From: JAWKRB01 sp041389885
GTDB lineage: Bacteria; Myxococcota_A; Polyangia; Polyangiales; Ga0077539
Assembly: GCA_041389885.1 (NCBI GenBank)
Contig: JAWKRB010000053.1
Location: 1-22,445 of the forward strand
DNA: 22,445 nucleotides
Direction: 5' to 3'
Positions within the stretch are counted from its first letter, which is position 1, and each line of letters opens with the position of its first letter. This document shows positions 8,675 to 14,871 of the stretch, piece by piece. Made by a program: the position numbers and the translations under genes. Under the pieces are notes generated by a model that saw nothing but the letters and a program-made list of their open reading frames with translations, made no database searches and was not told the origin of the DNA.

Positions 8675-8760
8675 CACGCATCTCCCTTCGCCGGGAGCGC
8701 AGCCCCCGGGCTCTTCGCCTCGCGCCAGAGCGACGGCTTCTCCTCGTTGGGGAGCGTCAC
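8674..8760 (-). CDS. 28-residue phage microprotein with strong ribosome site
   Basis: GTG 8760 is preceded at five bases by AGGAGG (8771-8766) and the frame TLPNEEKPSLWREAKSP... ends in GDA with TGA at 8674, overlapping the next ATG (TGATG). The ribosome site and the coupled stop make this tiny gene convincing. No family recognised; the Pro/Lys/Glu-rich product is soluble in appearance. Confidence 0.5.
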   Translation of the reverse strand: MTLPNEEKPSLWREAKSPGAALPAKGDA

Positions 8761-8765
8761 GCGTT

Positions 8766-8771
8766 CCTCCT
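8766..8771 (-). promoter_or_regulatory. Ribosome-binding site AGGAGG
   Basis: Within GAGGAGG on the minus strand, five bases before the GTG at 8760; it supports the 28-residue gene. Confidence 0.6.
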
Positions 8772-8779
8772 CGCGCGGA

Positions 8780-8861
8780 TCAACTGACCTCGTAGAAGTC
8801 TCCGGCCTTCGCCAGCGGCTTCAGGTACGTCTCTCCGTCGACGTCGCCCTGCCTGCTCCAT
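8780..8861 (-). pseudogene. About 26-residue phage gene with one frameshift
   Basis: ATG 8861 overlaps the upstream TAA (TAATG). After Met-Glu-Gln the frame shifts by one base in the GCAGGCAGG run, then reads GDVDGETYLKPLAKAGDFYE and stops at TGA 8780. Removing one base restores a single short frame. The Gly/Asp/Tyr-rich product looks like a small structured peptide. No family recognised. Confidence 0.42.
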
Positions 8862-9312
8862 TACTCGTACCCAGCCGCCGCCTCCTCCTCGAGCACCTGC
8901 GCCGCGCGCCTCGCGCTCGTTCTCCCTGGAGACAGCACCAGCGGTCGCAATCGCCCTCCACCGGTCCAGCGTTGTCGCGTCGGCCGCGCGCTGGTGCCTG
9001 GCGAGATGCGTGCGCAGCCGCTCGAGTTCGACGCGTGCTTCGTCGCGCTCCCGCCGCAACACCTCCGCATCCTCCATGCGGCGGAGGACCACCCGGGCCA
9101 CGCCGCCCGCGCCGCGCGAGCGTCGAGCTCGGCGAGCACGCGCCAGTAGCTCGTCGCCGCCTGGTCGCGGAGCGCATCGCCGTCGAACCCGTGCGCGATC
9201 TCGATATTCGGACGACGGGCATCACGTTGACCGTCTCGCCCTCGCCCGAGGACTCCACCCGCTCGACCGCGGGACGGAGCAGGGTCAGCAGCTTGTCTTC
9301 GTAGTAGCCCAT
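8861..9312 (-). pseudogene. Frameshifted unknown phage protein, partly coiled coil
   Basis: ATG 9312 shares a base with the upstream stop (TGATG). Pieces are MGYYEDKLLTLLRPAVERVE and GETVNVMPVV, then NIEIAHGFDGDALRD and ATSYWRVLAELDARA, then VARVVLRRMEDAEVLRRERD with ARVELERLRTHLARHQRA, then a final AAQVLEEEAAAGYE ending at TAA 8861. Joined length is about 150 residues. The second half is strongly helical and charged, consistent with a coiled coil. Three frame changes. Function unknown. Confidence 0.5.
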
Positions 9313-9578
9313 CACTCGCCTCCCTTCCGCGTTTCGGCGATGGCCTGGAGCGCAGCCGCGAGGCTCTGGAGCCATTCCGCCGCGGCGGCGTGGTAGGACC
9401 CCGAGGCATCCTGAGAAAAGTCGTCGGTTCCGCACTCAGCCAGGAACTCGATCTCTTCGAGGATCGCCACCTCTGCCTTGATGCGGCACCGAGCGCGCAT
9501 CTCTACAAGCTCCTCGGGGCAGAGCCTCTCGCGAAGGTCGCGCCCGTCCTCTTGATTGTTGTCGTTCTCGTCCACCAT
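9312..9578 (-). CDS. Acidic unknown phage protein
   Basis: Intact frame of 88 residues from ATG 9578, or 89 from GTG 9581; both overlap the upstream stop, so the start is translationally coupled. The product is acidic at the N-terminus (VDENDNNQEDGRD) and helical after it, with two Cys (CPEEL, RARC) and a third in ECGTDD. It ends ETRKGGE. No family recognised. Confidence 0.6.
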   Translation of the reverse strand: MVDENDNNQEDGRDLRERLCPEELVEMRARCRIKAEVAILEEIEFLAECGTDDFSQDASGSYHAAAAEWLQSLAAALQAIAETRKGGE

Positions 9579-9865
9579 CACGCACCCGTCCTCCCCGCGA
9601 GCGCATCACGCAGCGCCCGCGCCTTCTTCAGCCACTCGCCCTCGTCGCCGCCCTTAGCGAGTTCGCGGAGTTGGCGGCAGAGTGCCCCGCCGTTGCCCAT
9701 GCTGCTGTGCCCGCAGATGCAGAAGCCTTGAAGCGACAGGCGACCGCGCACCTCTTCCGAGTTGTGCCGCGCCTTTGCCCTGTCCCGCAGCGCCTCCCAC
9801 GCTCGCGTCGCGTTCTCTTCGGTCAGCGTCTCGGGCGTGAGCCCGTCCAATCCCGTCGCATCCAT
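9578..9865 (-). CDS. Unknown phage protein with four Cys
   Basis: Intact 95-residue frame from ATG 9865, which shares a base with the stop of the small hydrophobic gene. It begins MDATGLDGLTPETLTEENAT, then a helical segment ending in RHNSEEVRGRL, then GFCICGHSSMGNGGALCRQL. The two Cys pairs are too loosely spaced to call a zinc site with confidence. Codon use is like its neighbours. Function unknown. Confidence 0.6.
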   Translation of the reverse strand: MDATGLDGLTPETLTEENATRAWEALRDRAKARHNSEEVRGRLSLQGFCICGHSSMGNGGALCRQLRELAKGGDEGEWLKKARALRDALAGRTGA

Positions 9866-10047
9866 CACTCGCCTCCCTCCTTGCCCGGCCCCATCGCGCC
9901 CACCGCGAAGTCGAACGCGCCGAGCGGCAGGATCGCCGCGACGACGAGCACGGCCGCGGTGACCAGGGCCACCAGCAGGAGCGCGCCGAGCACGACCGCG
10001 GAGGCCGCCGCCAGCACCGCCGCGGGGAACAACACCAACGTCTTCAT
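9865..10047 (-). CDS. Small hydrophobic membrane peptide, 60 residues
   Basis: ATG 10047 (MKTLVLFPAAV) has GAGGAG about six bases upstream. Residues about 5-45 are almost wholly hydrophobic (Ala, Val, Leu), enough for one long or two short membrane spans. The tail FAVGAMGPGKEGGE is polar. The stop overlaps the next start (TGATG). It sits between the nuclease and unknown genes, away from any lysis module. Possible roles include a holin-like, superinfection or membrane-anchoring peptide; none can be chosen from sequence. Confidence 0.6.
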   Translation of the reverse strand: MKTLVLFPAAVLAAASAVVLGALLLVALVTAAVLVVAAILPLGAFDFAVGAMGPGKEGGE

Positions 10048-10093
10048 CACACATCTCCTCGCGCCCTCGTGGGCGTCGTCACATCCACCGCGC

Positions 10094-10432
10094 TCACGAC
10101 ACGCCCCCGGCCCTGCACCGCGCGACCGCGGCCCGCGCCTCCTCGACGCTGCGAACGACTGCGGCAAAGCCACCCATGCGCCGCACGAGCTCGATCCACC
10201 GCTCTTGATCGGGCGTGGTGCGCCCGCGTCCCGCCTTCACCTCGAGCGCGACGAAGCGCCCATCGCAGAGCCCCACGAGGTCCGCGCTCCCAGGCGCGAG
10301 GCCGTAGCGCACGCGCTGCACGCCGCGCCCGTCCCAGTGCTCTGCGAGCCCGACGTTGTTGCGCCAGAGCACGAGCCCCGGCTCCGTACCCAGCGCCAGC
10401 CGGATCGCGTCCTGAATCTGCCCCTCGGTCAT
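10094..10432 (-). CDS. VRR-NUC domain endonuclease
   Basis: Intact 112 residues that I recognise as a stand-alone VRR-NUC domain, a PD-(D/E)XK-type nuclease common in phages. Candidate catalytic residues are Glu3 in MTEGQIQ, Asp51 in GSADLVG, and Glu64-x-Lys66 in ALEVKAGRG, with Gln76 in the following helix (TTPDQERWIELVRRMGG). The length matches a single domain. The ATG at 10432 overlaps the helicase stop (ATGA), implying coupled translation and joint work on branched or damaged DNA. Known VRR-NUC proteins act on DNA flaps or junctions; the substrate here is unknown. Confidence 0.88.
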   Translation of the reverse strand: MTEGQIQDAIRLALGTEPGLVLWRNNVGLAEHWDGRGVQRVRYGLAPGSADLVGLCDGRFVALEVKAGRGRTTPDQERWIELVRRMGGFAAVVRSVEEARAAVARCRAGGVS

Positions 10433-11713
10433 GCTGCCGTCCTCCTCGGCCAGAAGCCGAACTTCTCCCTGAACCTGAAGCCCACCCAGGCGGGCTTGTA
10501 GCCGCGCGCCAGCGCGATCTCTTCAAGCCGCGCGAGCTCTTCGGCCCGCTCTTGCGGCGTCGACGTAGGCACCGCCGCCACGAGCTTCACCGCTCGCACT
10601 TCGACGCGCTCAGCCGGAGGCCACGGCGCTCCGCATCGAGCGCACTTCGCCCCGCGCGAGGCGTAGCGCACGACGGCGCCGCACGAGAGGCACGTCGACA
10701 GGGCCTCGCGGTTGCTCTTCTTCTTGGGCTGCCCCTCGTCGAGCCGCCAGGCTCGTTCCTCGTCGGGCATCCCGTGCTCGTGCGCCGCGCCGGCGAGGTC
10801 GATCAGCAGGCAGCGCTTGTCGGTGCGGCCTCCCGTGCGGCGCACGCGCCCGATGGTTTGCAGGTAGACCGGCAGCGACCCGCACCCTCGCGCGAGCACG
10901 CAGACCTCGGCGCGGGCGCTGTCCCATCCCTCGGTCAGCACCGAGCAGTTGCTCACTACGTCGAGACCGCCCGCCTCGAAGCGGCGAAGGACCTCGTCGC
11001 GCTCGCGCCTCGGCGTCGACCCGTCGATGTGCGCGGCACGCTCCCCGATGGCCGCGACGCACTCGCGCGACTCCGCGATGGTCCCGGTGAAGACCACCGC
11101 GGGCCGCCCCGCGCCGTGCTCGCGCCAGGCGTCGGCGGGTGTCGCCCCGATCGCGCCATGCAACCTCTGCGGCGGCGCGATCACGTCGATGGGCGCGAGG
11201 TGCCCGAGGTCGACGAGCTGGGCGACGGTGATGGGCGCGATGAGCTCCTCGAAGGCGTCGCCGAGCGGTGCGCCGTCGGACCGCTCGGGTGTCGCGGTGA
11301 GGCCGAGGTGCCACGCGCTGGGGTACTGCGCGCGGATCTCGCGGTAGGTCTCGGCGGCGCAGTGGTGGGCCTCGTCCCAGATGATCAGCTCGGCGGGGGG
11401 GTGCTGCTCGCGGGCGACGAGCGTCTGCACCGAGCACACCTGCACCGGGGCGTCCGTCGAGCTCTCCCCCGCCATCACGACGCCGCAGGGCACACCCGCG
11501 GCGATGAGGCGCCGGTGCGTCGAGCACGATCTCCCGGCGACAGGAACCACGAAGGCAGCGGCGCCCTCGCGCGACCGCCCACGCGATGAGCTGGCTCGCG
11601 GTGGCCGTCTTGCCCGCGCCCGTGGGGAGCACGAGCAGCACGGCCTTACGGTGGCGCCGGTACGCGTCGCGCACGAGATCGATCGCGCGGGCCTGGTAGG
11701 GGCGGAGGATCAT
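10429..11713 (-). pseudogene. RadD-like SF2 DEAD/DEAH helicase with C-terminal zinc ribbon (frameshifted near motif Ia)
   Basis: ATG 11713 overlaps the upstream stop (ATGA). About 428 residues are coded after joining. The helicase core shows LRPYQARAIDLV, Walker A LPTGAGKT (residues about 27-34), DEAH in IIWDEAHH, LTATPERSD, TEGWDS and QTIGRVRRTGG. A CLSCG...CARCG zinc ribbon follows. This arrangement is like E. coli RadD and phage relatives, which couple ATP hydrolysis to remodelling DNA. Between about 11,570 and 11,515 the frame changes several times (FVVP, then CRREIVLDA, then HRRLIAAG); the 1.1 kb downstream of it is clean. It is coupled to the VRR-NUC gene. Confidence 0.85.
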
Positions 11714-11970
11714 CGGGCGCCTTCCGGGCCTGGGTAGCTCCCGGCCGCGAGGTAGGCCGCGTACTCCAGGTCGCTCAGCGCGCCTTCGCGGCGACGGCTG
11801 CGACGGGCGCGCTGCTCGATCACGGCTCGCGCGTCGCACCCGCACCCCGCCTTGCTCTTCGGCCACGGCTCCGCGCGCAGGTCCCCACCGCAGTCACGGC
11901 AGATGTCCTCGGCGCCTACCGGCTCAAAGATCGGCAGCTCCTTCGGGGACGGCTCACGCGGCACCTCCAT
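11710..11970 (-). CDS. Small Cys-rich, probably zinc-binding phage protein
   Basis: Intact 86 residues from ATG 11970. Residues about 24-46 contain ICRDCGG and AGCGC, a CxxC plus CxC set that could bind one zinc. A basic stretch QRARRSRRR follows, then SDLEYAAYLAAGSYPG. A zinc and Arg-rich protein beside a helicase suggests nucleic-acid binding, by inference. The stop overlaps the helicase start by four bases (ATGA). No named family recognised. Confidence 0.68.
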   Translation of the reverse strand: MEVPREPSPKELPIFEPVGAEDICRDCGGDLRAEPWPKSKAGCGCDARAVIEQRARRSRRREGALSDLEYAAYLAAGSYPGPEGAR

Positions 11971-12274
11971 CGTCCGAGGGCGGCGGCGCTGCTGGGGCGG
12001 CTTCGGCAGACGCGAAGCGGCGCGAGGGAGTCATGCTCTGCGAGCAGGGGGTGCGGACCCGGGCGAACTGCACCGGTGCGGCGGGATCACCCGCTGCACG
12101 CTCGCGCCCCGCAGGACCACCGAGTTGTCGCAGGCCGGGCAGGTGAACTCCCGTCGCGTACGGAGGCGGAGGCCTCGAGGGCCTGCCGGAGGCGTCCTGC
12201 GCGGGCCAGGAGGGGCGCTTCATCAGGCTGCCCTCCGGTGAAGTCACGATCCGGAAGTTCGGGTCGCCCGGCAA
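11954..12274 (-). pseudogene. Frameshifted small zinc-ribbon phage protein
   Basis: Starts at about ATG 12274 (MPGDPNFRIVTSPEGSLMKR), shifts frame near 12,155 into REFTCPACDNSVVLRGASV and PPHRC, then returns to the first frame near 12,060. It ends in a Pro/Ala-rich tail (APAAPPPSDDGGAA) at stop 11954, about 106 residues. CPAC with a later His-x-Cys suggests a zinc ribbon. The end overlaps the next gene by 17 bases. It is the rightmost gene of the phage block that I can support. Confidence 0.5.
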
Positions 12275-12497
12275 CCAGGATCACGGTTCCGGTTGGGGTC
12301 GCCAGAAATGTTGCGCGGCATCGAAAGGTTCACCGCCCTTTGTCTTTCTCCGAATCGAGCGCTGCGCCTCCGCGTCGATGGCTGCTGCCCTGGAGGGCGC
12401 CGCTCGTGCGGGGGACCTCCTTCGGCGCCGGTGCGCTTTCTGGTCGACGTAACGGCCTGACGGTCGAGGTCACGGCGCACACCGCGAACCCGGTGCG
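12275..12497. other. No convincing gene; junction between phage block and chromosome
   Basis: I see no convincing frame, terminator or tRNA here. Minus-strand text MPRNISGDPNRNRDP near 12,320 has weak protein character and could be an upstream extension of the zinc-ribbon gene by another frame. Its base composition dips slightly (GAAATGTTGC, CCTTTGTCTTTCTCC near 12,305-12,350), as a promoter region might, but no clear -35/-10 pair can be assigned. Confidence 0.3.
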
Positions 12498-13049
12498 ATG
12501 GAGGGGCTGCTTCGGCCCGGCGCGGCGGTGTGGCTGGAGCCCGCGGCGGGGGCGAAGGCGTTGTTCCTGGCTACGTGGGTGGCGGTCGACCACCTCGGGG
12601 TGCGGGTGGGGCTCACACGATCCGACCGAACGCGCTGGTCCGCGATGCTCCTCGCCTCGGCCTCCCGCCTGAGCTGGGGCTACGAGGGGGTGACCGCGGA
12701 GTTCGCGCACGCCCCTGGATCGAGGGTGGACTTTCGCCTGCACACCGCGCTCGGCCCTCACGACGAGGTGCGAATGCCACCTGGTCTCGACCGGCGCGGG
12801 TACTCTCCCCTCGACCGTGAGCGCTCGGCGATAAGGCACTGCGCGCCCTCGAGGAGGGGAAGAGGCGGCGCGGGCAATGCGTGCAGCGTGCTCTTCGTGG
12901 TGCAGCGAGGGACGTCTGCTCCGCTGCGCTCGAGCGACGCGCATGACCCTGAGTTCGGCCGCGCCGCGAGGCGCGCCCGCGACGCTGGCGCGCTTCCTCG
13001 CGCTGCGAACGCGTCCGACCGACGAGGGGATCGGAGGCGCTGGGTATGA
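12498..13049 (+). CDS. Possible unknown protein; coding character fades after about residue 92
   Basis: A 183-residue frame from ATG 12498. The first 90 residues look real: LLRPGAAVWLEPAAGAKALF, LATWVAVDHLGVRVGL, SRLSWGYEGVTAEF and SRVDFRLHTALG, alternating beta-like segments with GC-rich third positions. From about 12,770 the text becomes Arg/Ser/Gly-rich, suggesting that the true gene shifts frame or ends earlier. The beta-rich start recalls small regulatory barrels such as PilZ, but the signature arginines are absent, so I do not claim it. It is on the opposite strand to the phage genes and may be the first chromosomal gene. Confidence 0.35.
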   Translation: MEGLLRPGAAVWLEPAAGAKALFLATWVAVDHLGVRVGLTRSDRTRWSAMLLASASRLSWGYEGVTAEFAHAPGSRVDFRLHTALGPHDEVRMPPGLDRRGYSPLDRERSAIRHCAPSRRGRGGAGNACSVLFVVQRGTSAPLRSSDAHDPEFGRAARRARDAGALPRAANASDRRGDRRRWV

Positions 13050-13205
13050 TCCCGGTCGAGATGGATCCCTACGACCTGGAGCTCGCCCGCGGGTGTCGCC
13101 GCGAACAAGCCCCAGCGGCCGGCCGGCGCGCCCCCTGAGCGCCGGGCGCCGCGAGGTCGAACTACGACCGCCGCGAATTGCCTCCCGGCGCGCGAATGGT
13201 GGAAC

Positions 13206-14819
13206 GTGCGGCCCATGCCTGAGAATCCGAACTGGCCTGGCGCCCCTGGTCCGCAGGGACCCAACAATCCGAACGATCCCTACGGCGCGACGGTCGCGAC
13301 GGGCCCCGCGGGGCAGTACGGGGCCTCGCCGTCTGGGGTCGCGCCGACCATGGCGGTGCCCGCCATGGCCATGCCTCCCGGGGTCGCGCCCTTCGGCTCG
13401 CAGCCGGGCGGCGCGCCGGGCGGCTTCGGCTCGCAGCCGGGCGGCGCATCGGGCGGCTTCGGCTCGCAGCCGGGTGGGTCGACCGCGCCCTTCGGATCGA
13501 TGCCCTCGGGGGCGCAGCCGCCCTTCGCCTCGCAGCAGGGCGGCTTTCCCGGGTCGCAGCCGGGCTTTCCTCCGCAGGGCAGCTTTCAGGGCGGGCCGCA
13601 GGGCTTTCCTCCGCAGGGCAGCTTTCAGGGCGGGCCGCAGGGCTTTCCTCCGCAGGGCGGCTTTCAGGGCGGGCCGCAGGGCTTCGGCATGCCCCCGCAG
13701 CAGATGGGATACTCGCCGGGCTACCGGCCGCCCACGTCGAGCGGCTCTGGGGCGATGGTCGGCGCGGGGGTCGCGATCGCGGCCCTCGTCGGTCTCGGCG
13801 TCGTGGGCGCGGTGGTGAAGCGCGGCGCGCGGCGGGCGGTGAGCACCGTCGTCGCGCGAAACAACACCAACCCGCTGGTGACGACGCCGAGCCGCCTCAA
13901 CGCCATCAACGACCCCATCGAGCAGACGGCCTCGAAGCTCGACCCGTACATCGAGCAGTGCCTCAACCGCTTCTCGCGGCAGGTCTTCAGCGCGCAGGAC
14001 CGCTACCGCCAGTGGTGCAACGAGAACGTCGGTCCGACCGGGCGCGAGCGGAACGTGTACGGGATCTATCAGGTCACGGGCGAGACCTCGCGCTGCGCGC
14101 AGGCGGTGCAGCGGGCCGCGACGATGAGTCCGTCGTTCCCGGCGATCGAGTCGGCGGGCAACGCGTACGTCGTGGCGCTGAACAACGTCGTGCCGCTGAT
14201 CAACCAGACGTACACGTACTACTCGCGGCAGAACTACCGCGACGACGACTTCGCGCAGGGGCGGCAGCTCCACGGCCCGCTCATCGTCGCGCTGCGACAG
14301 TTCACGGCGGCGCACCGCGGGCTCTCAGACTCGGTCAACGAGGTGCAGGACCGCAACAACGACCTGCTCCTCGCGCGCATCCAGAACGACCCGACGCGGC
14401 GCCTCGAGTACCTCGTGAAGCTCTCGCTCCGTACGGGCAAGCGGCTCATGCGCATCGGTCGCGAGGGGCGCGTCGAGCGCACGGGCACCATCACGATGGC
14501 CGCGGGGCAAGACGCGGCGTTCATTCAGCTCGCGACCGAGTACGAGCAGAACATCGACGCCCTGCAGTCGTACGTGAGCCTGCACCCCGAGGCCACGACG
14601 CGCACGCACATGATCTCGTCGTACCTCCGAGAGGGTAACTCGTACCTGCTCTCGGTGAAGAACATGGCGCGTCGCCTCAGGGACCAGGAGGCCTTCACGA
14701 GCTCGGAGCGCTTCAGGATCTTCGGGGGCACCTTCGGTCGCTACGTGCAGGGCACGCCGGAGAACGTCCTCGACCGGTACAACAGCCTCGTGCGGACCTA
14801 CAACTACCTCCGCTTCTGA
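13206..14819 (+). CDS. Membrane-anchored DUF3829 protein with Gly/Pro/Gln repeat N-terminus
   Basis: Intact 537 residues. Residues 1-175 are low complexity, rich in Gly, Pro, Gln and Phe, made of GFGSQPGGASG and GFPPQGSFQGGPQ repeats. A membrane span follows at about 183-204 (MVGAGVAIAALVGLGVVGAVV), then KRGARR, then a DUF3829 domain from about 231 to the end. DUF3829 features seen are LDPYIEQCLNRFS, YRQWCNENVGPTG, TYYSRQNYRDDDFAQGRQLH and RLEYLVKLSLRTGKRLM. E. coli YiiG is a lipoprotein of this family with no known reaction. Function is unknown; an envelope location is inferred. The start lacks a clear ribosome site. Confidence 0.82.
   Translation: MRPMPENPNWPGAPGPQGPNNPNDPYGATVATGPAGQYGASPSGVAPTMAVPAMAMPPGVAPFGSQPGGAPGGFGSQPGGASGGFGSQPGGSTAPFGSMPSGAQPPFASQQGGFPGSQPGFPPQGSFQGGPQGFPPQGSFQGGPQGFPPQGGFQGGPQGFGMPPQQMGYSPGYRPPTSSGSGAMVGAGVAIAALVGLGVVGAVVKRGARRAVSTVVARNNTNPLVTTPSRLNAINDPIEQTASKLDPYIEQCLNRFSRQVFSAQDRYRQWCNENVGPTGRERNVYGIYQVTGETSRCAQAVQRAATMSPSFPAIESAGNAYVVALNNVVPLINQTYTYYSRQNYRDDDFAQGRQLHGPLIVALRQFTAAHRGLSDSVNEVQDRNNDLLLARIQNDPTRRLEYLVKLSLRTGKRLMRIGREGRVERTGTITMAAGQDAAFIQLATEYEQNIDALQSYVSLHPEATTRTHMISSYLREGNSYLLSVKNMARRLRDQEAFTSSERFRIFGGTFGRYVQGTPENVLDRYNSLVRTYNYLRF
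13389..13520 (+). repeat. Four imperfect 33-bp coding repeats
   Basis: Units at 13,389, 13,422, 13,455 and 13,488 encode variants of GFGSQPGGASG (PFGSQPGGAPG, GFGSQPGGASG, GFGSQPGGSTA, PFGSMPSGAQP). They lie in the low-complexity N-terminus of the DUF3829 gene and keep the frame. Confidence 0.75.
13563..13679 (+). repeat. Three nearly identical 39-bp coding repeats
   Basis: Units 13,563-13,601, 13,602-13,640 and 13,641-13,679 each encode GFPPQGSFQGGPQ, with Ser changed to Gly in the third. The near identity points to recent duplication by slippage or recombination; each unit is thirteen codons so the frame is kept. Confidence 0.9.
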
Positions 14820-14835
14820 CGCGCCGCGCGGCGCG
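14820..14835. other. Perfect 16-base GC palindrome after the DUF3829 gene
   Basis: The sequence CGCGCCGCGCGGCGCG, starting at the base after the stop codon, is its own reverse complement. It has no loop or T-run, so it is a poor intrinsic terminator, and such palindromes are common in sequence this GC-rich. Confidence 0.3.
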
Positions 14836-14871
14836 ACCCCGCGCCCGCCGAGCCGGCAGAGCGACGCCCCG

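Larger units (their letters stand above)
1..12274 (-). mobile_element. Prophage or phage block with Mu-like head and packaging genes
   Basis: All supportable genes here are on the minus strand, tightly packed and mostly joined by overlapping stop and start codons. Read right to left the order is replication/nuclease genes, small unknown genes, terminase, portal, protease-scaffold, capsid accessory proteins and major head. That order and the gpT, DUF935 and S49-protease types are those of Mu-like heads. Tail genes would lie beyond position 1. No integrase, transposase, repressor or attachment repeat is seen, so the right edge at about 12,274 is set only by the last phage-like frame. Many genes carry frameshifts. 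Calling it a prophage rather than a phage contig rests on continuity with chromosomal genes to the right. Confidence 0.85.

Noticed and set aside
12498..12770. PilZ domain
   Set aside because: Beta-rich look only; the RxxxR and (D/N)xSxxG signatures are missing.
13046..13138. 30-codon plus-strand frame MIPVEMDPYDLELARG, with a start overlapping a stop (ATGA)
   Set aside because: No ribosome site and no continuation; one indel could join it to the DUF3829 frame, but the intervening text is not protein-like enough to claim an N-terminal extension.
12330..14315. Minus-strand open frame of 661 codons opposite the DUF3829 gene
   Set aside because: Repeated Arg/Leu/Ala text mirrors the plus-strand repeats; DUF3829 on the plus strand is recognisable.
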